Assembly (NCBI GenBank): GCA_902761735.1
Contig: CACWLL010000001.1
Span: 124,001 to 188,000, forward strand
Direction of reading: 5' to 3'
DNA from: an uncultured bacterium
GTDB lineage: Bacteria > Cyanobacteriota > Vampirovibrionia > Gastranaerophilales > Gastranaerophilaceae
DNA length: 64,000 nucleotides
Position numbers and translations under genes: made by a program. The notes under the pieces were generated by a model. It had not been told where the DNA came from and made no database searches. It was given only the letters and a program-made list of their open reading frames with translations. Numbering within the stretch: the stretch's first letter is position 1; every line of letters begins with the position of its first letter. Of the stretch, positions 17,256 through 25,780 are shown one piece after another.

Positions 17256-17849
17256 ATGAAAGATATATTTACTGATTTATATAACAAGGTTCTTGGTTTC
17301 TTCCGCCAAACCGAAAATAAACAGGAAGAAGAAAGTGCAAAAGATGTTGCATGTAACAGGTTAAAATTTGTCCTGATGCAAGACAGAACGAATTTGTCCC
17401 CTGAATTGATGGATAGAATGAGAAAAGAACTGATTGACCTGCTATCTAAATACGTTGAAATGGACAAAGAAGCACTTGAATTGGGCTTTGAACAAGAAGG
17501 TTCTCAAATGGCATTAATGCTCTCTATCCCTGTTGTAAGAGCAAAAGAAGAAGCTGAAATTGAAGCAATCTTAGCAAAAGAAGATGAGGAAAATGCAGCA
17601 AAAATTACCGCAACGGAAAATGAAATTTCGGATGAAGATACCTCAGATAATGAAATTAAGGATGAAGAATCCGATAATATTGATGAAGATTCTTCGGAAG
17701 ATGCAGATGAAGCAGAAACAGAATCCGCTGGAGACACAAATGATACGGTTGAAGACATTTCGGAAAACGTTGAAATTTCTGTAAACGAAACACATAACAA
17801 AAAGTCTGCTTCCAAAAAAGAAGAAAAAGAAACCGTTGCCAGTAAATAA
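17256..17849 (+). CDS. minE: Cell division topological specificity factor MinE with long acidic tail
   Basis: 197 residues, about twice the usual length of MinE (about 90). Residues 1-100 match the family: the membrane-binding start IFTDLYNKVLGFF, the MinD-contact stretch RLKFVLMQDRTNLSPE (35-50) and the dimer domain with LIDLLSKYVEMDKEAL and ALMLSIPV. Residues 105-180 are an almost purely Asp/Glu/Ser/Thr tail ending in a short Lys-rich segment. MinE drives the MinD ATPase and the oscillation that places the septum. It starts 2 nt after minD. The tail is unusual; see findings. Confidence 0.92.
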   Translation: MKDIFTDLYNKVLGFFRQTENKQEEESAKDVACNRLKFVLMQDRTNLSPELMDRMRKELIDLLSKYVEMDKEALELGFEQEGSQMALMLSIPVVRAKEEAEIEAILAKEDEENAAKITATENEISDEDTSDNEIKDEESDNIDEDSSEDADEAETESAGDTNDTVEDISENVEISVNETHNKKSASKKEEKETVASK

Positions 17850-17870
17850 ATTATAAAAAAACAATAATAA

Positions 17871-17897
17871 AAACCGGTATTAATATACCGGTTTTTT
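17871..17897. terminator. Terminator after minE
   Basis: Perfect 10-bp stem AAACCGGTAT/ATACCGGTTT with a TAAT loop, T6 on the plus strand and an A-rich flank on the other side. It also serves the convergent gene ending at 17899. Confidence 0.93.
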
Positions 17898-17898
17898 A

Positions 17899-18285
17899 TT
17901 ATCCTAAACGATTTAATTCATCATAAATATTTGTTAAATGTTTTTTTTGTTCTGAATAATCAAGCTTTTTCTCATTCGGAAACAATTTCTTATACATATT
18001 TTCCATTTGAGTCAATCTTAGACGCATTGCTCTGCATTTTATTCTTAGAAAATCAATTTTATTTGCACGTGCTACATTTATAGATTTTTCAACAACTTTC
18101 AGAAAAACAAAGCCAATTGAAGCAAATGCAACCGTTTCGGGTAAAGAATGCGAAGAAGCTTCCATCGCAGCTGCTCCTAAGCTTGTTCCCGCAGGAATTA
18201 ATGCCAAATTTTTCATAACTTTTGCGCCTCGATAGAGGCGATTGGTCATATGGGGTATTGAGGTTTTCTTAACTGTCATGCTCAT
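17899..18285 (-). CDS. Hypothetical small helical protein with one hydrophobic segment
   Basis: 128 residues from ATG 18285 (AGGAAC 7 nt upstream). The N-terminus is basic (NRLYRGAKVMKN), a Gly/Ala/Val-rich hydrophobic stretch follows (about 28-65, including TVAFASIGFVFLKVVE), and the rest is a charged helix with a MENMYKKLFPNEKKLDYSEQ-type tail. It could lie at the membrane. I recognise no family. It is convergent with minE and divergent from the 18444 gene. Confidence 0.65.
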   Translation of the reverse strand: MSMTVKKTSIPHMTNRLYRGAKVMKNLALIPAGTSLGAAAMEASSHSLPETVAFASIGFVFLKVVEKSINVARANKIDFLRIKCRAMRLRLTQMENMYKKLFPNEKKLDYSEQKKHLTNIYDELNRLG

Positions 18286-18345
18286 ATTAAAGTTCCTATA
18301 TAACATCTAAGCATATAAATACGATAATTTAACAATTTTATAGAG

Positions 18346-18366
18346 TTTGTAAATAAATGTTACAAA
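18346..18366. promoter_or_regulatory. TTTGTAA-N7-TTACAAA perfect dyad upstream of the 18444 gene
   Basis: Seven-base arms, seven-base spacer, centred about 88 bp before the 18444 start and 71 bp before the 18285 start on the other strand. A TATATT hexamer about 50 bp further on would place the dyad near -60, a common activator position. Confidence 0.45.
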
Positions 18367-18443
18367 AACAATACATGCTGAAATTTAGCTTTTTTAAATT
18401 TGTTTATATTAATGTAACGAGTTGATATTAAGGAGTTAGAAAC

Positions 18444-18815
18444 ATGAATAGTATTTTAACAGGTAATTCAAGCGATATCAAAACAGCACAAACATCTAAA
18501 CAAAAGAATGATGTTGAGACAACCGGTTCAATTGCATCAAACGGTTACGTACCTTTGTTTGATGTCCCTGTTTACAATTATGATATGTTCATACCAACAA
18601 ATCCGTTCTCTTTAAATATCGATTTCAGCAGCTACGCAAATGGCGGAAACGAGAATTTGGCAAACAATTCAACCTTTATGCAAGGTTTTGCGAATGCTAT
18701 GGCAGCATTAAGTAATAGTGGTTTTGCAGGAGGATTTGGCGGTGCAGGATGTGCATCTGTCGCATCTTCAAGCAGCTGCGGTTCTTGTTCTTGCGGAGGC
18801 GGATTCATAGGCTAA
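18444..18815 (+). CDS. Small hypothetical protein with Gly/Ser/Cys-rich C-terminus
   Basis: 123 residues, AAGGAG ribosome-binding site. Residues 1-35 are Ser/Thr/Lys-rich, 36-95 contain aromatic and Asn-rich stretches, and the end is low-complexity Gly/Ser/Ala with four cysteines (C103, C112, C115, C117) in a GSCSCGGG context. No signal peptide. The tail recalls the core region of some modified peptides, but no cyclodehydratase, radical-SAM maturase or exporter is adjacent. It equally resembles the other orphan Gly-rich proteins here. Function unknown. Confidence 0.65.
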   Translation: MNSILTGNSSDIKTAQTSKQKNDVETTGSIASNGYVPLFDVPVYNYDMFIPTNPFSLNIDFSSYANGGNENLANNSTFMQGFANAMAALSNSGFAGGFGGAGCASVASSSSCGSCSCGGGFIG

Positions 18816-18856
18816 GAATCACCACTTATTTTGTATAAACTCAAATTAATACTTGA

Positions 18857-18884
18857 AATGTTGGATGTATAATCCAACATTTTT
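18857..18884 (+). terminator. Terminator after the 18444 gene
   Basis: Nine-bp stem AATGTTGGA/TCCAACATT with 7-nt loop and a short T-run, 41 nt past the stop. It lies just before the GIY-YIG start, so that gene may have its own promoter. Confidence 0.75.
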
Positions 18885-18903
18885 GTATATTATACAAATT
18901 GAA

Positions 18904-19164
18904 ATGGAAGATAAAAAATTTTATGTATATATAATTTTAACAGAAAGAAATACTTTGTACTGCGGATACACAGATGATGTCCTGCGGAGATTTGAGCTGC
19001 ACAAGACCGGAAAAGGCGCTAAGTATACCAGAGCAAACAAGCCCGTTAAATTAGTTTACACTAAAGAGTTCCCGACAAAAAAAGAAGCTCAAAAAGAAGA
19101 ATATCGGATTAAACATCTTCCTCGGAAAAAGAAATTAGAAATTTGCAATTTGGAGAATTTATAG
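18904..19164 (+). CDS. GIY-YIG domain protein (UPF0213/YhbQ type)
   Basis: 86 residues from ATG 18904, no clear ribosome-binding site. It is a stand-alone GIY-YIG nuclease-fold domain: FYVYIILTERNTLYCGYTDD (the GIY is VYI, the YIG is YCG), then R25RFELH, and KGAKYTRANKPVKLVYTKEF.TKKEAQKEEYRIK with the metal-binding Glu in the last part. Such small proteins are common and mostly uncharacterised, with proposed roles in DNA processing. An in-frame upstream start at 18853 falls inside the terminator hairpin and is less likely. Confidence 0.88.
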   Translation: MEDKKFYVYIILTERNTLYCGYTDDVLRRFELHKTGKGAKYTRANKPVKLVYTKEFPTKKEAQKEEYRIKHLPRKKKLEICNLENL

Positions 19165-19165
19165 A

Positions 19166-19185
19166 TTGTTAAGAACTCTTAACAA
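19166..19185. repeat. Near-perfect 20-bp palindrome
   Basis: TTGTTAAGA-AC-TCTTAACAA, two nt past the GIY-YIG stop and 75 bp before the 19260 start. As RNA it could form an 8-bp stem, but there is no T-run; as DNA it looks like a dimer-protein operator. Confidence 0.45.
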
Positions 19186-19259
19186 ACAGTCTTAATTATT
19201 AAAGATTAGGTTAAATTATGCCGTTAAGGAGATTATAGAACAAGAAAAAGGATAAAATT

Positions 19260-20018
19260 ATGGGTTTATCAGCTTCTCAAGCAAGACTATTCTACCTTAC
19301 CGCACAATTAAACAACCTGTCTTTAAAAGGGCAGCAAGTCAATGATGCAAAAACAAGATTAGCACTCGATACTCAAGCAATTCAGGAAAAGTACATTAAA
19401 GCTCTCAACACAAGCCATCTGTTCCTTAATTCAAATATTTTTGCAACAGACGGACAATCAATCCAAAAGGATTATTTAACCTTGGAAAATTTGGGTTCAA
19501 TAGGTATGTATGTTACAAATGGCGCAAACATTCTCGGATATAAATGGGAGCAAGTACCGACAGGTAAAATGGAAAACGTAAAAATGGGTTATGACCAGGA
19601 AACTAAGCAACCTATTTATGCTCAGGTAGAACAATTTGAGTATAAGCTTATTGAAGACAAAGACTTCAAAATTTCATCAAGAGATTTAGAAGAAGGACTT
19701 CGTAATGGAGCTTATACACTTGTAAAACCTACTCAAAGTGATAATACGGAAGCCATAAATATTAACGGACTATTCTACGAAACAATAGGTTTAAGTAACA
19801 GTTCTACAATTACCGATGAAACCGATAGCGATGCTATCAAAAAAGCTGAGGCTGAATACAATAAAGACATGCAAGAAATTCAGATGCAAGATAAAAAATA
19901 CGAAATGGATCAAAAGAAAATTGATACACAATACAATGCTTATATGCAGGAAGAAGAAAGTATCAAAAGTGTTCTTAGCAAAAACGTTGAAAGGTCATAC
20001 AATACTTTCAAGGCTTAA
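19260..20018 (+). CDS. Hypothetical structural protein of the MGLSASQARL type
   Basis: 252 residues, AAAAAGGAT ribosome-binding site. The N-terminal helix (MGLSASQARLFYLTAQLNNL, then QQVNDAKTRLALDTQAIQ) and the C-terminal helix (about 200-252: DMQEIQMQDKKYEMDQKKID.QYNAYMQEEESIKSVLSKNVE) are the recognisable parts. From memory, similar end motifs recur in many proteins of this lineage, with an unproven resemblance to flagellar-hook or rod-type proteins. No signal peptide. No flagellar or type III genes lie in the window. Function unknown. Confidence 0.72.
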   Translation: MGLSASQARLFYLTAQLNNLSLKGQQVNDAKTRLALDTQAIQEKYIKALNTSHLFLNSNIFATDGQSIQKDYLTLENLGSIGMYVTNGANILGYKWEQVPTGKMENVKMGYDQETKQPIYAQVEQFEYKLIEDKDFKISSRDLEEGLRNGAYTLVKPTQSDNTEAININGLFYETIGLSNSSTITDETDSDAIKKAEAEYNKDMQEIQMQDKKYEMDQKKIDTQYNAYMQEEESIKSVLSKNVERSYNTFKA

Positions 20019-20046
20019 TAAAAAAGATTCTACACACCTACACACT

Positions 20047-20760
20047 TTATACGGCACTTTTCTCAAGTGTCGTATTTTTTATATCCGCACATAAAATTTC
20101 ATCAAAATTTTTGTAATCCTTAATTATAAGATTTACTGATGATATCTGTTTATAATATTCGACAGGCTCCATTGAAGATATTGCAACAATTTTACCTATG
20201 CCTGCAGCTCTTGCGGATTCAATACCCGAAATAGCATCTTCTACAACTATACATTCTTCAGGTTTTAAACCCAAATTTTTTGCGGCAATAAGATATATAT
20301 CCGGAGCGGGTTTGCCTTTTATTTTACCATCCGAATAAACAATTTTATCGACATCAAACCATCTCGGCAAATCAAAATGTTTTATATAAAAATCGACATT
20401 ATCTTTTTCGGACATTGTTGCAATAGTTCTTGGTATGTTTTTAGATTTAAGATAGTCTAAAAACTCTGTTGCATAAGGTGCCAATTTACATTTTTCTCCC
20501 TCTGCTATGCATTCTTCTCTGTATAAACCTTCTTTTTCTTTTGCCATTTTCTCAACTAATTCATCGGATGGTTCTTTCCCGATAGCATAAGAAATAATAT
20601 CTTTATTAGTTCTTCCGAACATATGTTCTCTCATTTCTTCATCAGAAAAGGGAACACCACGTAATTTTTTAGAAAAATTACGCCAAGCTCTTAAATGTTT
20701 TTCCGAATCAAAAAACAATGTCCCGTTGAAATCAAAAATTATACCTTTAAAATTACTCAC
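20047..20760 (-). CDS. HAD-superfamily sugar-phosphatase / beta-phosphoglucomutase-like
   Basis: 237 residues. HAD motif I is DFNGTL (nucleophile Asp9, with Asn where many relatives have acid-base Asp: DFNGT rather than DFDGT), helical cap 16-90, motif II IATMS, motif III KGKPAPDIY and motif IV VVEDAISGIESARAAG. The second Asp of DxD is retained as D11? No: the sequence is D-F-N-G-T, so the acid/base residue is Asn, which could lower or change activity. Probably a phosphatase or mutase of small phosphates. It follows the TPR gene by 11 nt. Confidence 0.85.
   Translation of the reverse strand: MSNFKGIIFDFNGTLFFDSEKHLRAWRNFSKKLRGVPFSDEEMREHMFGRTNKDIISYAIGKEPSDELVEKMAKEKEGLYREECIAEGEKCKLAPYATEFLDYLKSKNIPRTIATMSEKDNVDFYIKHFDLPRWFDVDKIVYSDGKIKGKPAPDIYLIAAKNLGLKPEECIVVEDAISGIESARAAGIGKIVAISSMEPVEYYKQISSVNLIIKDYKNFDEILCADIKNTTLEKSAV
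20050..20080 (+). terminator. Terminator of the 19260 gene, inside the convergent HAD coding sequence
   Basis: TACGGCACT/AGTGTCGTA 9-bp stem with one G-U pair, 7-nt loop and T6. It overlaps the last ten codons of the minus-strand HAD gene. Confidence 0.82.
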
Positions 20761-20771
20761 AATATCCGCCT

Positions 20772-21353
20772 TTAATAGTTATTTTGGATAATTTTATTAT
20801 AAAAATCTAAATAATACTGCGCATCTTTAGTTTTACCCAAAGTTTTGTATGTATAAGCAAGATTATAATGATAATCAGCATTATTAGGTTTATAAAAAAC
20901 AGCATTATGAAAAGCTGATTTTGCTTTTTTTAAATCATTCAACTTTATATACGCACATCCCATATTATAGTATGCAGGAGCAAATTCCTTATTATACTTT
21001 ATTGCCAACTTGTAGTTATCAATTGCCATGTTTGGACGACCTGCAGTCAGATGAATATTCCCAATGTTATAATATGCCTTGTACGATTTCAAATCTTTGT
21101 CCAGAGCTGATTTATACATAAACATAGCTTCATCGGGGCTGCCCTTATCCATCAAAATATTACCTATAAGAATACATTGCTGCGAGGTTCGTTCCTCATC
21201 GGGAATCGATATCAATAATTTATATGCCTCATCCAATTTATTGGCGGCATACAACGAATTTATCTGGACATCAGTGTCGGCAGTGGTTTCCGCAAACGCA
21301 AACTGACTAAAAACTATACATAATAATGTAATAAATAAAATAATCCTCTTCAT
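20772..21353 (-). CDS. Secreted TPR protein
   Basis: 193 residues. A clean Sec signal peptide (MKRIILFITLLCIVFSQFAFA, cleavage near AFA-ET) is followed by about four TPR units covering 40-185 (e.g. YYNIGNIHLTAGRPNMAI, YYNMGCAYIKLNDLKKA). Likely a periplasmic scaffold. It precedes the HAD gene by 11 nt and is probably cotranscribed. No partner can be named. Confidence 0.85.
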   Translation of the reverse strand: MKRIILFITLLCIVFSQFAFAETTADTDVQINSLYAANKLDEAYKLLISIPDEERTSQQCILIGNILMDKGSPDEAMFMYKSALDKDLKSYKAYYNIGNIHLTAGRPNMAIDNYKLAIKYNKEFAPAYYNMGCAYIKLNDLKKAKSAFHNAVFYKPNNADYHYNLAYTYKTLGKTKDAQYYLDFYNKIIQNNY

Positions 21354-21451
21354 AACGACATTATAAAATAACCTTATACAAATAACAAGTTTTATGTTTT
21401 AATTTTATCCATGATATAATTTGTTCATAAAACAATAAACGGAGAAAATTT

Positions 21452-22306
21452 ATGATACACCAATTGTACAACAATATTATAAAATCGGTTAAAATATTAA
21501 AAGAGTTTAATTTTGGCTTAATCTTTGAAGTCCTGATAAATATCGCAATTTTGTACGGCGTATGTAAGTTGTTAGATATATTTGAAAAAACGGTAACGGA
21601 AAGAATGCTTGCCGCGGATAAAAACAACCAACTGGTTCAATTTTTTCCGATACTGACAAAGATTTTTAAAATTATATTATTCTTTGTTGTTATTGCATCA
21701 TTCTTACAAACACACGGTTACTCGGTATCATCCTTAATCGCAGGATTTGGGATTACAGGTTTAGCAGTAGGGCTTGCAGCTAACGCAACTTTGTCTAATA
21801 TTTTCGGGACTGTTTCAATCATATCTGACAAATCGTTCAAAATCGGAGATTATATAAAATTCGGCTCTTACGAAGGTATTGTTGAAGATATTAATATGCG
21901 TTCGACTAAAATACGAACACTTGATAATTTCTTAACCATTATACCTAACAGTTTAATTGCAAGTTCTGAAATAGTTAATGTTACAAACGGGCATAAAAGA
22001 AGAATTTTTGAGACTTTTGGAGTAACTTACGATACAAGTAACGAAAAGCTTGAGGAAGCAATAAAAATTCTTGAAACAATATTAAAAGAAACACAAGAAA
22101 TTTCAAATGACTTCATTGTATACTTAGAAACTTTAGATAGCAGTTCAATAAATATTAAAGTTAATGCTTACGTTAAAACTAAAAATTATGCAAAATACCT
22201 GAAAGAAAGAGAAAAATTTATCTTAGCGGCAATTAGAGAGTTCAGAGCCGCAGGAATTGACTTTGCATTCCCTACAAGAACTGTATATATTGCCAAGGAT
22301 GAATAA
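21452..22306 (+). CDS. mscS: Small-conductance mechanosensitive channel (MscS family)
   Basis: 284 residues, the size of E. coli MscS. Three membrane helices lie in about 25-125; the pore helix region LIAGFGITGLAVGLAANATLSNIFG is Gly/Ala-rich as in MscS, and the beta domain begins IISDKSFKIGDYIKFGSYEGIVEDINMRSTKIRT. It releases solutes under hypo-osmotic shock in the inner membrane. CGGAG ribosome-binding site. The stop overlaps the rlmH start (TAATG), so the genes are translationally coupled. Confidence 0.93.
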   Translation: MIHQLYNNIIKSVKILKEFNFGLIFEVLINIAILYGVCKLLDIFEKTVTERMLAADKNNQLVQFFPILTKIFKIILFFVVIASFLQTHGYSVSSLIAGFGITGLAVGLAANATLSNIFGTVSIISDKSFKIGDYIKFGSYEGIVEDINMRSTKIRTLDNFLTIIPNSLIASSEIVNVTNGHKRRIFETFGVTYDTSNEKLEEAIKILETILKETQEISNDFIVYLETLDSSSINIKVNAYVKTKNYAKYLKEREKFILAAIREFRAAGIDFAFPTRTVYIAKDE

Positions 22307-22776
22307 TGAAAATTAAAATTATTGCTCTTGGAAAGATTAAAGAGAAATTTTTGAAAGACGGTATTTCAGAATTTATGAAACGTCTTACGCCATATTGCCC
22401 GATAGAAATTATTGAGCTTCAACCGACAGAAATTAAAGATGAAAATCTGACGCAAAAAGCTCTTGATGAAGAAGCTGAAAAAATATTTTCACATATAAAA
22501 CCCCAAACCTATGTAATTACCCTGGAAATAAAAGGGCAACAACTATCCTCGGAGGATTTTTCACACAAAATTGAAAGCCTGATTAATCAGGGATTACCCG
22601 AAGTAGTATTTATAATAGGCTCCTCTTGCGGATTATCCGAAAAAATATCAAAAAGAGCAGATTTTAAAATGAGTTTTTCAAAAATGACATTCCTTCACCA
22701 ATTTGCACGTTTAATACTTGTTGAACAAATATATCGTGCTTTTAAAATTATGCGAGGAGAAACTTACCACAAATAA
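22306..22776 (+). CDS. rlmH: 23S rRNA (pseudouridine1915-N3)-methyltransferase RlmH
   Basis: 156 residues, family length. SPOUT fold with the SAM-binding knot: VVFIIGSSCGLSEKI (usual GGxxG is GSSCG here), then SFSKMTFLHQFARLILVEQIYRAFKIMRGETYHK, the highly conserved C-terminus. It methylates pseudouridine 1915 in helix 69 on assembled ribosomes. Its start overlaps the mscS stop. Confidence 0.95.
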   Translation: MKIKIIALGKIKEKFLKDGISEFMKRLTPYCPIEIIELQPTEIKDENLTQKALDEEAEKIFSHIKPQTYVITLEIKGQQLSSEDFSHKIESLINQGLPEVVFIIGSSCGLSEKISKRADFKMSFSKMTFLHQFARLILVEQIYRAFKIMRGETYHK

Positions 22777-22832
22777 TAAACTGAATAACAAATTTAAAAA
22801 TTCACAAGTTTTAATTAAATTGAAGGTATACT

Positions 22833-23312
22833 ATGGATAATCTTGTCATTAGGAATTTAGCTGCAAACACTTTTAAATATTACAAAGTAAACAATAAAGA
22901 TTTTAATAAAAATGCTTATCTTTTGTATTCTGAAGGGAAAAGTAATCCTGCTGTTGCCGATATGATACTTCGGGAAGAAATAAGAGCGGGTATTAACAAA
23001 CTGCAAGCAGATAACAACAGAATGCTTAAGGAACTGTGCACGCCTTCTATAGATTTTCCAAACGAAGTTGAGTATTTTTATTTCAAAAACTCTCAAATAA
23101 AAAATAAAATGTGTATTCTAACAAATTGCAATAAGATGAAAGAGGCAAATAACACACTTATGACAAATTGGTTATCCAAATTAGCCCTAAAGGCAAAAAC
23201 AGAATATGATGAAGTTTACAAAAACTTATATCCGAGAACATACCGCATCAGACAAGAGATTCTCAACAAATTATTTGATACTTCTGACATTTTGAAAATA
23301 TATTTCAAATAA
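22833..23312 (+). CDS. Hypothetical soluble helical protein
   Basis: 159 residues with GAAGG 9 nt before the ATG. Lys/Asn-rich, all-helical by appearance (REEIRAGINKLQADNNRMLKEL; YPRTYRIRQEILNKLF). No membrane segment or signal peptide. I recognise no family. It converges on the helicase gene with 9 nt between the stops. Confidence 0.6.
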   Translation: MDNLVIRNLAANTFKYYKVNNKDFNKNAYLLYSEGKSNPAVADMILREEIRAGINKLQADNNRMLKELCTPSIDFPNEVEYFYFKNSQIKNKMCILTNCNKMKEANNTLMTNWLSKLALKAKTEYDEVYKNLYPRTYRIRQEILNKLFDTSDILKIYFK

Positions 23313-23321
23313 TATTTAAAT

Positions 23322-25769
23322 TTAGCCAATTGCAGGTTCTCTACTTATTAAATTAACAGCATTGTCAATATTTTGTATAAGTTCTGTATAATAAGAATAA
23401 TCTTTAGTTGAATGAGCCAATTCGACACCCGTTTGAGCCACGAGTTTCATTTGACGTAACAAATCAATTGTCATCATTATACCCTTAAACAAGGTCCCCT
23501 CATCTTTATATTTCCGTTTATCCGCACTATAATAAATTTTACTCCAGTTCTGCGTAGAATCCTCATTTTGCGAGTTCATTTCCGCCCATTTATAAATGTT
23601 GTTTGTAAGTTCATTATTTATTTCTATTTGCCTGAACTTTCGGTCATTTTTTGTCGATAAATCGTTATATTTATTTAATGTATTATTTAATTCTTTTACA
23701 TATTTCTCCAGTGTTGAATTTGACCAATCATAACCTTTTGGTTTATCGCCAAAAACTTTTGTAAATTGACCATCTTTTTTAGGCTCAACATTTGCTAAAG
23801 CCGCAACTGCTCCTGCCAATTCGGCTGCTGACATCTTTTCAAAAGCTTTTGAACTTACCATTTCAATAACCGGAATTTGTTCATACCCGTTAAGATTTGA
23901 TATTAAAATTCCTTTATCGGTTAAATTATTTTCAGTCGTCAGATAGTCAAAATTCTTTAGCATATTTATTTTATTAGTAAATAAATTTCGCAAATTTTCT
24001 TTATTTCTCAAGGCTGTTTGAGGGTTTTTATCATATGTATAAAAAGATTTATCAAATAACAATTCAAGCATATTATCGTCTTGAAGTTCATTATAATATT
24101 TTGTTATAAAGGAATAATCCGGTCTTAATGCACTTTTTAACCTGTTTGGGCTTGAATGAACCAACATATCAAATGCGGAATGTTCATCCTCATTTAAACT
24201 GAGTGTATAGCAATATCCTTTAGTATCAATTCCACGTCTTCCTGCTCTACCTGCCATTTGATGAAACTCATTTGCGGTAATTCTTCTTTTATTATCAGGT
24301 CCGTCGGGATTTGAAGAAGGTTTCCTTGATGCTGTTATAACCGTTGTTCTCGTTGGCATATTTATTCCTGCAGACAAAGTCTCAGTTGCAATAACTACCT
24401 TTACCAATTTATTTTGGAACAGTTCTTCAACCAACTCTTTTTGTGTTGGCAAAAGTCCTGCATTATGTACGGCATAACCCTTTAATAATGCTTTCATATC
24501 CAGAGTTTCTCCCAGATATTTACCTTCTTCGTCGAATTTCTCAACGGTATCCATTATTAATTCTTTTTCGTTATCCGTCGTAAGTTTCGGTCCGTATTTT
24601 GTCAAATATTCCAATATATCCTTGCTGTTTCGCTTGTCGAACACAAAAAATATTGCAGGCAGCTTATTTTCATCTTTTAACATTCTTACGACATCAGTAT
24701 AGGCAAAAGCCGGAATGATACCTTTCTTATCAGCCATATTAGATAATTTATCTATCTTTTCATTAAATTTAGACTTCTTTTTTGATTTTTCAGGCTTTGT
24801 TATATCATCAACATTTATATTTTCAAACTCCAACGGAACATGTCGGTTTGAAATTGGCACATCAATTAGAACGGTATGAACAGGCAAATATTCATTTGCT
24901 TGATATTTTGCGAGCTTTTTGTTATTCTCTGATACTTCCTTGGCAGACTCTTTTGATATTTCCGGAGTCGGTTTCGTTACTACGACAGGGTCCTGCTCTC
25001 CTAATGCATCAGTTATAGGCTCGCCGGATACAATTTCAGGCTGTCCTTGATTTCTTATCCCTGACATCCAATCTGCAATATCACGGTTGTTTCCTATTGT
25101 TGCAGACAATGATAATAACTGAGTTTCAGGCTCGGAAAGAAATATTGATTGTTCCCAAATACCGCCTCTATCAACATCACCAAGATAATGCAATTCATCA
25201 AATATAACGGTTTTTAAATCCTTAAGAAGCTCATTTTCTTTACCGAAGTATTTGCCAAAAACCATATTACGATAGACTTCTGTTGTCATTATAACAATCG
25301 GTGCATTTATATTTTCTTTGATATCACCTGTTAAAATCCCGACATTTTCTTTCCCGTATATACGTTGGAAATCTCTGTATTTTTCATTACTCAATGCTTT
25401 TAACGGAGTTGTATAAAATGTTTTTTTGTTATCTCGTAAGTTTTTTCCGATTGCATAATGTGCAATTGCCGTTTTGCCTGTTCCGGTAGGTGCGGTTACA
25501 AGAACATCATTATCCAACAAAATATTTTGAGCTGCGGCTATCTGAAAGACATCAGGTTTTGCACTTACAGGCAGTTTGAAGTAATTAGCATCAACAGTTC
25601 TTTCAAAATCAGCCTTGCCTTTAAAATTTATATACGAATATGCAAAACGAGGCAACTCCTGTTTATTGTGTGGTGACAGGTTATACGACTTATTGTACAA
25701 TTGCTTATCCGACTGCGTTAAATCTGTTTTATTAAAATATTTATATGTTTGTATTGCAGAAATTTTCAT
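23322..25769 (-). CDS. Ski2-like DEAD/DEAH-box helicase with N-terminal leader
   Basis: 815 residues. Helicase motifs: I APTGTGKT (93-100), Ia TPLKALSNEK, II DELH (191-194), III SAT (222-224), V TETLSAGINMPTRT, VI QMAGRAGRRG (504-513), the set of the Ski2/Mtr4/HelY branch of superfamily 2, usually RNA or DNA unwinding. A charged, weakly conserved segment (about 240-350) separates motif III from the second RecA domain. The first 50 residues are polar and end in INFKG (47-51), a motif seen in four other proteins here. It begins 11 nt after the L,D-transpeptidase gene and is cotranscribed with it. Confidence 0.88.
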   Translation of the reverse strand: MKISAIQTYKYFNKTDLTQSDKQLYNKSYNLSPHNKQELPRFAYSYINFKGKADFERTVDANYFKLPVSAKPDVFQIAAAQNILLDNDVLVTAPTGTGKTAIAHYAIGKNLRDNKKTFYTTPLKALSNEKYRDFQRIYGKENVGILTGDIKENINAPIVIMTTEVYRNMVFGKYFGKENELLKDLKTVIFDELHYLGDVDRGGIWEQSIFLSEPETQLLSLSATIGNNRDIADWMSGIRNQGQPEIVSGEPITDALGEQDPVVVTKPTPEISKESAKEVSENNKKLAKYQANEYLPVHTVLIDVPISNRHVPLEFENINVDDITKPEKSKKKSKFNEKIDKLSNMADKKGIIPAFAYTDVVRMLKDENKLPAIFFVFDKRNSKDILEYLTKYGPKLTTDNEKELIMDTVEKFDEEGKYLGETLDMKALLKGYAVHNAGLLPTQKELVEELFQNKLVKVVIATETLSAGINMPTRTTVITASRKPSSNPDGPDNKRRITANEFHQMAGRAGRRGIDTKGYCYTLSLNEDEHSAFDMLVHSSPNRLKSALRPDYSFITKYYNELQDDNMLELLFDKSFYTYDKNPQTALRNKENLRNLFTNKINMLKNFDYLTTENNLTDKGILISNLNGYEQIPVIEMVSSKAFEKMSAAELAGAVAALANVEPKKDGQFTKVFGDKPKGYDWSNSTLEKYVKELNNTLNKYNDLSTKNDRKFRQIEINNELTNNIYKWAEMNSQNEDSTQNWSKIYYSADKRKYKDEGTLFKGIMMTIDLLRQMKLVAQTGVELAHSTKDYSYYTELIQNIDNAVNLISREPAIG

Positions 25770-25780
25770 ATTAAATTACC

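Noticed and set aside
18346-18366. NtcA binding site (GTA-N8-TAC)
   Set aside because: The half-sites are spaced GTA-N9-TAC here and N10 at 34237-34252, not the required eight, so NtcA is unlikely.
18444-18815. Definite RiPP precursor
   Set aside because: No maturation, export or immunity genes nearby; kept only as a weak lead.
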